51,685 bases of DNA from Flavobacteriaceae bacterium CG2_30_31_66 (GTDB lineage Bacteria; Bacteroidota; Bacteroidia; Flavobacteriales; Flavobacteriaceae). Every line of letters starts with the position of its first letter. Positions within the stretch are counted from its first letter, which is position 1. Positions 45,400 to 51,685 of this stretch are shown piece after piece. Below the pieces are notes generated by a model. That model did no database searches. It worked only from the letters and a program-made list of their open reading frames with translations, and was not told the DNA's origin. The position numbers and the translations under genes are program-made. The stretch spans positions 1 to 51,685 of the forward strand of contig MNYM01000027.1 of the NCBI GenBank assembly GCA_001873065.1. The letters run 5' to 3'.

Positions 45400-45567
45400 C
45401 TACCTCCCGAGCATTTTACACCCCCTGAAAGTCATTTTGCACTGCCTTTCATGCAATTTCCACCCCCGACAACGCAATTTCCACTATCTTACATTGGTTT
45501 TCTACCCCCAACATTTTAATTTACACCACCCCCAAAGCAACTTTGAACGCCCTAAGTGGGTTTTGGG
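45400..45567 (+). repeat. Degenerate 21-base tandem repeat, eight units
   Basis: 168 bases fall into eight consecutive 21-base units with no spacers. The plain pattern is a run of C (CCCCC) at the start, a variable middle, then CA[A/T]TTT and a closing CA. Units at 45421, 45442, 45463 and 45505 show it best; the first, fifth, seventh and eighth are worn. One frame encodes a seven-residue period ending Phe-His (NFH, NFH, ILH, NLH), but no start or family supports translation. The strand is C-rich and G-poor, unlike the flanks. Confidence 0.7.
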
Positions 45568-45576
45568 AAAAAGTTG

Positions 45577-46048
45577 ATGGATTATGAACTCCCTGAAGCT
45601 AGTGTTACAGAACATTTTTGGGTTTTTTTGGGAGTGAATTAGGATTTTGGGGATATTAAGAATGGTCTTGGCGCTAAAGAAAGTGCTATTTTTAGTTATT
45701 TAATAGCAATATCCGTAAAAGAAACTAAGCATAGATTGATATTGATTGATCATACTGTTAAAACTATTACTCTTTCAATGCAATTAATGGGTGAGTATTG
45801 TATGTTACCAAATCCTGAATCTACTGAAGATTTTGTAAGAATACATTCAGTTTTTTATGAAAATTTGAATGTAATAAGTAGTAAATCTTTCATTAAAAAA
45901 ACTACAGAAACCTGAAAAAGCTTTTAAAGAAAAATTAGATATAAAAAATATTTTGACTTTGTTTATTCTCAAATATATTTAAAATCAAGAGTCAATTGAA
46001 AAAAGCTTAACTGATTATTTATCAAAAAAGATAAAAGATAAATGGTAA
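45577..46048 (+). pseudogene. Decayed gene of unknown family (three lesions)
   Basis: A frame starting ATG 45577 (MDYELPEASVTEHFWVFLG) is cut by TAG at 45640, then continues in the same frame (DFGDIKNGLGAKESAIFSYL to YENLNVISSKSFIKK). At a run of seven As (about 45895-45901) the frame shifts by one base; the new frame (LQKPEKAFKEKLDIKNIL) meets a TAA at about 45980 and then runs on (QESIEKSLTDYLSKKIKDKW) to a final TAA at 46046. Repaired, it would encode about 155 residues. I do not recognise the family. Three lesions in under 500 bases make real decay more likely than sequencing error. Confidence 0.6.
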
Positions 46049-46080
46049 GTTTTTTGAAAAAAGTAAATTAAATCCAATTT

Positions 46081-46110
46081 ATAAAATCCCACTTTTGAGT
46101 GGGATTTTAT
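46081..46110. terminator. Strong bidirectional-type hairpin terminator
   Basis: A perfect 12-base stem: ATAAAATCCCAC (46081-46092) with GTGGGATTTTAT (46099-46110) and a six-base loop. The ends are T-rich when read from either side. It closes the decayed-gene region before the queuosine-precursor transporter gene. Confidence 0.75.
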
Positions 46111-46165
46111 GTTTAATAATTCATAAAAATATTGAAGCAAAAAGAAATTTCACTATTTTCGTTTT

Positions 46166-46867
46166 ATGAATCAAAAAGACAAACAATTAGCAGACAGAAT
46201 TTACCTGATTCTTGCAGCACTTTTTATAGCATCGTTAGTAACCTCAAACCTTATTTTTCAAAAATTCTTTTATTGGTATCCCTTCAATATGGAAGTGTAT
46301 GGCGTAAAATTTTTTGAGGTTTCTGTGGGTTTATTACCTTATCCATTGACGTTTTTAATCACCGATATTTTATCAGAAATTTATGGAAAACGCAAGGCGA
46401 ACGAAGTGGTTATTGCCGGCATTTTCGCATCTTTTTTCTCTTTATTAATCATTTATGTTTCCAAAGAAGTGCCTGCAACTCCTTGGTCGCAAGTCAATGA
46501 CAAGACGTTTATCAATGTTTTTGGGGCAGCACCTTTGGCGGTTTTAGCATCTATGATGGCATATTTGTTTGCACAGTTTATTGATATTCGAGTTTATCAT
46601 TTTTGGAAAGATTTTACGAAAGGAAAACATTTGTGGTTAAGAAATAATTTTTCCACTTTTTCATCACAATTCATTGATACTGCTACCGTTTTGATACTGT
46701 TATGTTCGTTCGGTATTATCAATTGGGATAAATTTTGGGGACTGATAATTAGTGGTGTCATTTTCAAATTTATCATTGCTTTGTTAGACACACCATTTTT
46801 GTATTTGGCAGTATATTATTTCAAGAAACGATTCAGTCTAAAAATAAATGAAGAAATTTTAGATTGA
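46166..46867 (+). CDS. Queuosine precursor transporter (YhhQ/VUT family)
   Basis: 233 residues with about six membrane helices. AALFIASLVTSNLIFQKFF, then PYPLTFLITDILSEIYGKRK, is the hallmark of the family, and FSSQFIDTATVLIL another. YhhQ-type proteins take up preQ0 or preQ1. With queA in the same window, the cell can both make and possibly salvage the queuosine base. A -7-like TATTTTCG at 46154-46161 ends four bases before the ATG. Confidence 0.92.
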   Translation: MNQKDKQLADRIYLILAALFIASLVTSNLIFQKFFYWYPFNMEVYGVKFFEVSVGLLPYPLTFLITDILSEIYGKRKANEVVIAGIFASFFSLLIIYVSKEVPATPWSQVNDKTFINVFGAAPLAVLASMMAYLFAQFIDIRVYHFWKDFTKGKHLWLRNNFSTFSSQFIDTATVLILLCSFGIINWDKFWGLIISGVIFKFIIALLDTPFLYLAVYYFKKRFSLKINEEILD

Positions 46868-46998
46868 TTTTTGTAATCAAACAAAAAAATGAACGTCTAA
46901 AAAAATCAAAATGATTTTTTAAATGATAAAAACACTGTAAAAAGCAAATATATATTTTAAATTATATTTGTGCTTTATGAATAAAATATACTCAAAAT

Positions 46999-47004
46999 AG
47001 GAGA
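46999..47004 (+). promoter_or_regulatory. Shine-Dalgarno-like site before the peroxidase-like gene
   Basis: AGGAGA ends two bases before the ATG at 47007. Such purine-rich sites are uncommon in this window, where most genes have A/T-rich leaders. A -7 box TATATTTG lies upstream at 46963-46970. Confidence 0.4.
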
Positions 47005-47006
47005 AA

Positions 47007-47342
47007 ATGTCAAAAAATTATTATGATGCGGCCGATTTAAGAAAATTCGGAAAAATCTCAGAATGGAATGAAGAATTAGGAGCTAAATTTTTCGATTATT
47101 ATCGAAAAGTTTTTGAAGAAGGTGCATTGACTGCTCGTGAAAAATCCCTAATTGCATTAGCTGTGGCGCATACTGAACAATGTCCTTATTGCATTGACGC
47201 TTATACAAAAGACGGTTTGCAAAAAGGCATCACCAAAGAGGAAATGATGGAAGCCATTCATGTGGGTGCAGCTATCAAAAGTGGCGCAACATTGGTGCAT
47301 GGTGTTCAAATGATGAATATTGTGAATAAATTGGAGATGTAA
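47007..47342 (+). CDS. Arsenosugar-biosynthesis-associated peroxidase-like protein (carboxymuconolactone decarboxylase fold)
   Basis: 111 residues with the AhpD/CMD pattern TEQCPYCIDAYTKDGLQKG. C59 and C62 form the CxxC pair, but the position where AhpD has histidine holds Tyr66. The helix EMMEAIHVGAAIKSGATLVH is typical. The gene leads the arsenosugar set (arsS 30 bases after it) and this small protein is a usual member of such clusters. Its role could be thiol-dependent peroxide or arsenic redox chemistry; that is inference. Confidence 0.85.
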   Translation: MSKNYYDAADLRKFGKISEWNEELGAKFFDYYRKVFEEGALTAREKSLIALAVAHTEQCPYCIDAYTKDGLQKGITKEEMMEAIHVGAAIKSGATLVHGVQMMNIVNKLEM

Positions 47343-47347
47343 ATTAC

Positions 47348-47370
47348 TTACGAATTAGAAATTACGAATT
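47348..47370 (+). repeat. Dispersed intergenic repeat, copy 2
   Basis: Fills most of the gap between the peroxidase-like gene and arsS; matches the minus strand of 2028-2050 at 21 of 23 positions. It also carries TTACGAATT twice by itself. Confidence 0.5.
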
Positions 47371-47372
47371 GA

Positions 47373-48425
47373 ATGAAGAAATCGCTTAAAGCACGAAATA
47401 ACGACATCGCTAATACGCAAAGACAACTTGAAATTTTATCAAACGGAATTTTTAAAAAAGGAGATTTACCCACTTTTGCTGAGAAAATAAGCGAAACCAA
47501 ACAGTTTCCTTTACGTCCCAAAAAATTGGAAATTTTACAAATCAATTTGGGCTATATGTGCAACCAAGTTTGTGAACATTGTCATGTGGATGCAGGTCCA
47601 GATCGCAACGAAATCATGACTTTAGAAACCATGCAACAATGTTTGAAAGTCATCAAAATGACGGCAGCTCATACACTTGATTTAACAGGTGGCGCTCCAG
47701 AAATGAACCCAAATTTTAGATGGTTTGTAGAAGAAGCCTCCAAAGTTGGTATCAAAGATTTTATTGTGCGCTCAAATTTAACCATCATCAAAGCCAATAA
47801 AAAATATCATGATTTGCCCGAGTTTTTTAAAAAACACAAAGTGCATGTAGTTTCTTCTTTGCCACATTATACCAAAGGAAAAACGGATAAACAAAGAGGT
47901 GATGGTGTTTTTGACAAATCAATCGCAGCTTTAAAATCCTTGAATGAAGTGGGTTATGGAATGCAAAACTCTGATTTAAAACTAGACTTGGTTTATAATC
48001 CTTCAGGGGCTTTTTTGCCAGGAAATCAGCAAGCCTTAGAGCAAGATTTTAAAAAAGCATTGAAAACCGATTTTGACATCAGTTTTCACAATTTGTTTGC
48101 GATTACGAATTTGCCCATCAGTCGTTTTTTAGATTATTTGATTGCTTCCGAAAATTATGAAGATTATATGACCGCTTTGGTGGATGCTTATAATCCAGCT
48201 GCAGTAGCGAATGTAATGTGTACCAATACCATTTCTGTAAGTTGGGATGGATTTTTGTACGATTGCGATTTCAATCAAATGTTGAATTTGAAAGTAGCCA
48301 GTAAGATTCAGCACATTTCATACTATCAAGAAGAATTATTACAAAATAGAAACATCGTCATCAACCAACATTGTTATGGCTGTACTGCTGGAGCAGGAAG
48401 CAGTTGTCAAGGAGTTGTAGCTTAA
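47373..48425 (+). CDS. arsS: Arsenosugar biosynthesis radical SAM protein ArsS
   Basis: 350 residues. The radical-SAM cluster is C63, C67, C70 (GYMCNQVCEHCHVDAGPDR), and DLTGGAPEMNP is the SAM-binding GGE-like motif. The C-terminal DUF3641 part carries NQHCYGCTAGAGSSCQG (C334, C337, C345). ArsS is thought to join a 5'-deoxyadenosyl radical to dimethylarsenite, giving the adenosyl precursor of oxo-arsenosugars. It is followed by arsM after a palindromic element, and the gene order is that of arsenosugar clusters. Confidence 0.92.
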   Translation: MKKSLKARNNDIANTQRQLEILSNGIFKKGDLPTFAEKISETKQFPLRPKKLEILQINLGYMCNQVCEHCHVDAGPDRNEIMTLETMQQCLKVIKMTAAHTLDLTGGAPEMNPNFRWFVEEASKVGIKDFIVRSNLTIIKANKKYHDLPEFFKKHKVHVVSSLPHYTKGKTDKQRGDGVFDKSIAALKSLNEVGYGMQNSDLKLDLVYNPSGAFLPGNQQALEQDFKKALKTDFDISFHNLFAITNLPISRFLDYLIASENYEDYMTALVDAYNPAAVANVMCTNTISVSWDGFLYDCDFNQMLNLKVASKIQHISYYQEELLQNRNIVINQHCYGCTAGAGSSCQGVVA

Positions 48426-48429
48426 AAAT

Positions 48430-48517
48430 CCTGCAAGGTGTTTCCGAAGAATGAGGATTCCTTGTAGGTGTTAAAAAAATAAAAAAAAATACCTTCAAGG
48501 TTTTTGAAACCTTGCGG
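48430..48517. repeat. Pair of related palindromes between arsS and arsM
   Basis: First hairpin: CCTGCAAGG (48430-48438) with CCTTGTAGG (48460-48468), nine pairs including one G-T, 21-base loop. Second: CAAGGTTT (48496-48503) with AAACCTTG (48507-48514), three-base loop, plus outer pairs. The outer arms also match each other (GCAAGGTGTTTC and GAAACCTTGC). This looks like a mobile or REP-like intergenic palindrome and could lower the transcript level of arsM relative to arsS. Confidence 0.55.
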
Positions 48518-48536
48518 GAAAAATAAAATAAAAAAT

Positions 48537-49505
48537 ATGAGTTATTTAGAAACGACCAAAAATGTCTATAAAGAAGCAGCATTAACGCCAGATGTTGGTT
48601 TGTGTTGTACCACCAATCCAATTTGGGAATTGCCAGGATTGAAAATTCCCAAAATCATGCAAGAAATGAATTATGGCTGTGGCTCAACAGTGCATGCAAG
48701 AGATTTGACAAACAACCCAAAAATTTTATATGTTGGAGTTGGAGGAGGCATGGAATTGTTGCAGTTTGCCTATTTTTCAAGACAAAAAAGTGGTGTGATT
48801 GGCGTTGATGTAGTTGATGAAATGTTGGAAGCTTCTCGTAAAAATTTTATAGAAGCTGAAAAACAAAACCCTTGGTTTCAATCGGATTTTGTGGATTTGC
48901 GTTTTGGCGATGCTATGAATTTGCCTGTTGAAGATAATTCTATTGATGTGGCTGCGCAAAACTGTTTGTTCAATATTTTTAAAGAAGACGATTTGCAACA
49001 AGCCATTTCTGAAATGTATCGTGTTTTAAAACCACATGGACGTTTGGTGATGAGCGATCCAACTTGCGAACAAGAAATGAATGACGAACTCAGAAATGAC
49101 GAACGTTTGCGAGCTTTGTGTTTGAGTGGAAGTTTGTCAATCGCCAATTATGTAAAAGCTTTGACAGATGCTGGTTTTGGAACTATCGAAATCAGGGCTA
49201 GAAAACCATACCGAATTTTAGATCCAAAAAACTATCCAACTCACGAATTGATTTATATTGAATCCATTGAAGTGGCTGCCATCAAAGACCCAATGCCTAT
49301 TGATGGACCTTGCATTTTCACAGGAAAAGCCGCTATTTATTATGGTGATGAGGATTATTTTGATGATACATTAGGGCATGTTTTATTTAAAAATCAGCCA
49401 TTGGCAATTTGTGATAAAACTGCAAAAGCCTTGACTGATTTGGGAAGAAATGATATTTTTATTTCAAATTCAACCTTTCATTATGATGGTGGAGGGTGTT
49501 GTTAA
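48537..49505 (+). CDS. arsM: Arsenosugar-type arsenite S-adenosylmethionine methyltransferase ArsM
   Basis: 322 residues from the ATG at 48537 (MSYLETTKNVYKEAALTPDV); a longer frame begins in the palindromic repeat. The SAM site is ILYVGVGGGMELLQFA with an acidic loop GVDVVDEM, followed by VAAQNCLFNIFKEDDL. Cysteines that could bind arsenite are C23/C24, C48, and those in AQNC and DPTCEQ; the tail ends GGGCC. ArsM methylates trivalent arsenic to mono- and dimethyl forms. The C-terminal half (PHELIYIES-like region to the end) is longer than in simple ArsM, as usual for the arsenosugar-linked type. Confidence 0.92.
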   Translation: MSYLETTKNVYKEAALTPDVGLCCTTNPIWELPGLKIPKIMQEMNYGCGSTVHARDLTNNPKILYVGVGGGMELLQFAYFSRQKSGVIGVDVVDEMLEASRKNFIEAEKQNPWFQSDFVDLRFGDAMNLPVEDNSIDVAAQNCLFNIFKEDDLQQAISEMYRVLKPHGRLVMSDPTCEQEMNDELRNDERLRALCLSGSLSIANYVKALTDAGFGTIEIRARKPYRILDPKNYPTHELIYIESIEVAAIKDPMPIDGPCIFTGKAAIYYGDEDYFDDTLGHVLFKNQPLAICDKTAKALTDLGRNDIFISNSTFHYDGGGCC

Positions 49506-49551
49506 AAAAAAGTTTTTAGTTATTAATGTTTAGTCTTTAGCTTGATTTTCA

Positions 49552-50049
49552 ATGAAATATAATTTGCTTCTTTTTCTATTCATAAGTTCAGTTCCTTTTT
49601 TGGGACAAGAAAAGTTGAACAAGTTACTAAATACATGGAATACCAGAAATGTTCCGTATATTTCAGCGGAAGGTCTAAAAATGACCAAAGAAAAAACCAT
49701 TATTTTAGATGCTAGAGAAGAAAGTGAATACCAAGTTAGTCATTTAAAAAATGCCATTTTTGTAGGTTACAATTCTTTCAATTTAAAAGGAACACTTGCC
49801 AAACTTCCTAAAGACAAATCCGAAAAAATTGTGGTGTATTGTTCATTGGGAATTCGTTCAGAAACCATTGCACACAAATTAATTCAAAACGGATTTACCA
49901 ATGTTTATAATTTATATGGAGGTATTTTCGAATGGAAAAACAAGGATTTTCAAATAGTTGACACACTCGAAAATCCAACAGAAAAAGTACACACTTTCAA
50001 CAAAAATTGGGGCAAATGGTTGCATAAAGGCATCAAAGTATATGACTAA
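49552..50049 (+). CDS. Exported rhodanese-like protein
   Basis: 165 residues. Signal peptide about 1-19 (MKYNLLLFLFISSVPFLGQ), then one rhodanese domain (about 40-145): IILDAREESEYQVSHLKNA and the active-site loop VVYCSLGIRSE with C97. It would act in the periplasm or be anchored there, on sulfur transfer or redox chemistry. Its last eight bases overlap the next gene, so it is part of the arsenosugar unit. How an exported sulfurtransferase serves arsenic metabolism is open. Confidence 0.88.
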   Translation: MKYNLLLFLFISSVPFLGQEKLNKLLNTWNTRNVPYISAEGLKMTKEKTIILDAREESEYQVSHLKNAIFVGYNSFNLKGTLAKLPKDKSEKIVVYCSLGIRSETIAHKLIQNGFTNVYNLYGGIFEWKNKDFQIVDTLENPTEKVHTFNKNWGKWLHKGIKVYD

Positions 50050-50644
50050 AAATTGTATTCTAATTTTTACGAGAAATCCTGAATTAGGAAAAGTAAAAAC
50101 ACGTTTGGCAAAAACCATTGGCGATGAAAAAGCATTGAAAATTTATCAATTTTTATTGAAAAAAACGCAGGAAGTTGCTCAAAAAGTGTCATCAGACAAA
50201 GTCGTTTTTTACTCTGAAAAAATAACCGAGAATGATAATTGGAACCCAGAAATATTTCAAAAGTACCTTCAAGTAGAGGGAGATTTAGGGGTGAAAATGC
50301 AACATGCTTTTAAACAATCTTTTGAAAAAGGATATGAAAAAGTAGCAATTATTGGTAGTGATTTATTCGATTTGACTCCAGAAATAATTCAAGAAGCTTT
50401 TCATGCTTTGGAAACTCATGAAGTGGTGATTGGTCCTGCAAAAGATGGAGGGTATTATTTATTAGGAATGAAAAAACTTTATCAATCAGTTTTTGAAAAT
50501 AAAAATTGGGGAACAGCTACTGTACTCAAAGAAACTTTGGAAGATTTGACAAATAAAAAAGTTTTTTTATTGGAAGAATTGAATGATGTGGATGTTTTTG
50601 AAGACATTGAATTTCATCCTGCATTTCAGCAATTTTTTGACTAA
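50042..50644 (+). CDS. DUF2064 / TIGR04282-type glycosyltransferase of arsenosugar clusters
   Basis: 200 residues from the ATG at 50042 (MTKNCILIFTRNPELGKVKT), overlapping the rhodanese gene by eight bases. It is a small GT-A-like nucleotidyl/glycosyl transferase: TRNPELGKVKTRLAKTIGDE at the N-terminus, IIGSDLFDLTPE, and VIGPAKDGGYYLLGMKK. In this context it is the probable sugar transferase that completes the arsenosugar, a role that is inferred. Confidence 0.87.
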   Translation: MTKNCILIFTRNPELGKVKTRLAKTIGDEKALKIYQFLLKKTQEVAQKVSSDKVVFYSEKITENDNWNPEIFQKYLQVEGDLGVKMQHAFKQSFEKGYEKVAIIGSDLFDLTPEIIQEAFHALETHEVVIGPAKDGGYYLLGMKKLYQSVFENKNWGTATVLKETLEDLTNKKVFLLEELNDVDVFEDIEFHPAFQQFFD

Positions 50645-50667
50645 TTTTGGAAACAAATTTCGCAATT

Positions 50668-51483
50668 ATGAAAACCAAACAACTTCAAGAAACTATCGAT
50701 TTTTTAACAAAAAACGGATTTTCAAATCCTGAAGTTGGCATTGTTTTAGGTACAGGTTTGGGAAAATTAGTTCGTGAAATTGATATCGAAAAAGAAATTG
50801 CGTATGCAGAAATTCCAAATTTTCCAGTGGCAACTGTCGAATTTCATTCTGGGAAATTAATTTACGGGACATTGTCAGGAAAAAAAGTAATAGTCATGTC
50901 TGGCAGATTTCATTTGTATGAAGGCTATAATTCTTGGGAAGTTACATACGGAATCAGAACATTGCATGGTTTAGGAATCAAAAATTTATTGATTTCAAAT
51001 GCAGCAGGAGCTATCAATTTGACCTATAAAAAAGGAGATTTAATGCTGATTGAAGATCATATCAATTTGCAGGGAAGTTCGCCTTTGGCATTCAAAGGAG
51101 CCAATTCTTTTGGAAATATTTTTGTGGATTTATTAGAACCATATTCAAAAAATATCAATCAGAAAATCAAAAAAATAGCGAAAGAAAACAACATTTTATT
51201 GCATGAAGGAATTTATGCAGCTGTTTTAGGACCGCAATTGGAAACCAGAGCAGAATACAGAATGTTGCAAATTTTAGAAGCAGATGCAGTTGGCATGAGT
51301 ACAATTCCTGAAGTGATTGTAGCAAAACAATTGAATTTGCCTTGTGCAGCCATTTCTGTGTTGACAGATGAATGTGATCCAAAAAATTTACAACCTGTCA
51401 ACATTGCCGAAATTATTGCCATTGCTGGTGAAGCTGAACCAAAAATGATTGCTCTTTTTAAAGGAGTCATTGAGGTTTTGTAG
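50668..51483 (+). CDS. Purine-nucleoside phosphorylase
   Basis: 271 residues from the ATG at 50668; a TTG start 21 bases upstream is not needed. Motifs of the trimeric PNP family are complete: GIVLGTGLGKL, FHSGKLIYG, VMSGRFHLYEGY, SNAAGAINLTYKKGDLML, and ADAVGMSTIPEVIVA. PNP normally splits inosine and guanosine with phosphate. Placed 23 bases after the transferase, it may instead, or also, release adenine from the arsenic-bearing adenosine made by ArsS. Confidence 0.93.
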   Translation: MKTKQLQETIDFLTKNGFSNPEVGIVLGTGLGKLVREIDIEKEIAYAEIPNFPVATVEFHSGKLIYGTLSGKKVIVMSGRFHLYEGYNSWEVTYGIRTLHGLGIKNLLISNAAGAINLTYKKGDLMLIEDHINLQGSSPLAFKGANSFGNIFVDLLEPYSKNINQKIKKIAKENNILLHEGIYAAVLGPQLETRAEYRMLQILEADAVGMSTIPEVIVAKQLNLPCAAISVLTDECDPKNLQPVNIAEIIAIAGEAEPKMIALFKGVIEVL

Positions 51484-51531
51484 AGTAAAAAAATTAACAT
51501 TTCCTAAAATTTAGAATTTCTAAAAACAACG

Positions 51532-51539
51532 TATTTTTG
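51532..51539 (+). promoter_or_regulatory. -7 box for the last gene
   Basis: TATTTTTG, a fit to TAnnTTTG, 26 bases before the final ATG. Confidence 0.45.
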
Positions 51540-51565
51540 TATCAGTCAAAAAAGGTTTCAACTTC

Positions 51566-51685
51566 ATGGAAAAATACCTAGAAATCATCAAAAATTCATA
51601 CACAGGTTATTGGAATTACATCCAAAAATCAGTGTTGATGGAACTCAATTGGGAGAACTATTTTTATGGGTTGATATTGATTTCA
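51566..51685 (+). CDS. Start of a membrane protein, possibly sterol desaturase/fatty acid hydroxylase family (partial)
   Basis: Forty codons before the window ends. The sequence begins MEKYLEIIKNSYTGYWNYI and reaches a hydrophobic stretch (YFYGLILIS) at the edge. The beginning resembles flavobacterial sterol desaturase-like proteins, but the histidine boxes that would prove it are not in the window. Confidence 0.45.
   Translation, partial: MEKYLEIIKNSYTGYWNYIQKSVLMELNWENYFYGLILIS

Noticed and set aside
45400..45567. CRISPR array
   Set aside because: Units are contiguous, with no unique spacers, no palindromic repeat and no cas genes in the window.
45128..45577. An open frame of 149 codons across the phosphatase end and the tandem repeat
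   Set aside because: It overlaps the phosphatase gene, has no family features, and its heptad pattern follows directly from the 21-base DNA repeat.
46048..46165. PreQ1 riboswitch ahead of the queuosine-precursor transporter
   Set aside because: The gap holds a terminator hairpin and A/T-rich sequence; no preQ1 aptamer-like stem-loop with an A-rich tail could be traced.

Overview
The window is AT-rich DNA from a marine member of the Flavobacteriaceae; Polaribacter or a close relative is the best guess, but that is inference from gene content. Direct signs are Bacteroidota promoters (TAnnTTTG, in places with TTG about 19 to 21 bases upstream), almost no Shine-Dalgarno sequences, type IX secretion sorting tails on secreted proteins, a PorP/SprF protein, a PorG-like protein, a TonB-dependent receptor, and exported GH16, beta-helix and sulfatase enzymes for a marine glycan. 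I found no rRNA, tRNA, CRISPR array, insertion sequence or prophage.

Layout. 1-5094 (minus strand) is the edge of a polysaccharide utilisation locus: a partial secreted carbohydrate-binding protein, a GH16 hydrolase, a parallel beta-helix protein and an S1 sulfatase. 5420-14334 holds an orphan PorP/SprF gene and a conserved envelope cluster read leftwards: CBS protein, nadK, porG-like, uppS, bamA, two ompH/skp genes, then murI behind a terminator. 14396-19633 holds pdxJ, an alpha/beta hydrolase, a leftward pair of unknown envelope proteins, a MazG-like gene with two tiny membrane proteins, and aroA.

19630-25220 is a LytTR two-component locus facing a secreted FnIII/LamG protein. Each divergent promoter carries a pair of direct repeats at a 21-base period, placed exactly 29 bases before its -7 box. 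The kinase gene is cut by one in-frame TAA and the secreted protein gene by a one-base deletion. This is the most interesting part of the window.

25341-33401 holds queA, rlmN, a polyprenyl diphosphate synthase, a haem/haemoglobin-type TonB receptor, a GH3-like protein and a DUF2797 protein. 33625-44320 holds a HAD phosphatase with a LacI regulator, three coupled glycosyltransferases, a membrane polyferredoxin with an FAD oxidoreductase, a GH113-like lipoprotein and a universal stress protein. 44536-46110 holds a phosphoesterase, a 21-base degenerate tandem repeat, and a decayed gene with three lesions.

46166-51483 holds a queuosine-precursor transporter and an arsenosugar cluster: peroxidase-like protein, ArsS, ArsM, rhodanese, DUF2064 glycosyltransferase and purine nucleoside phosphorylase. 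ArsM would methylate arsenic, ArsS would add the deoxyadenosyl group, the phosphorylase could remove adenine and the transferase could complete the sugar. The window ends in a gene that may encode a sterol desaturase-like protein.
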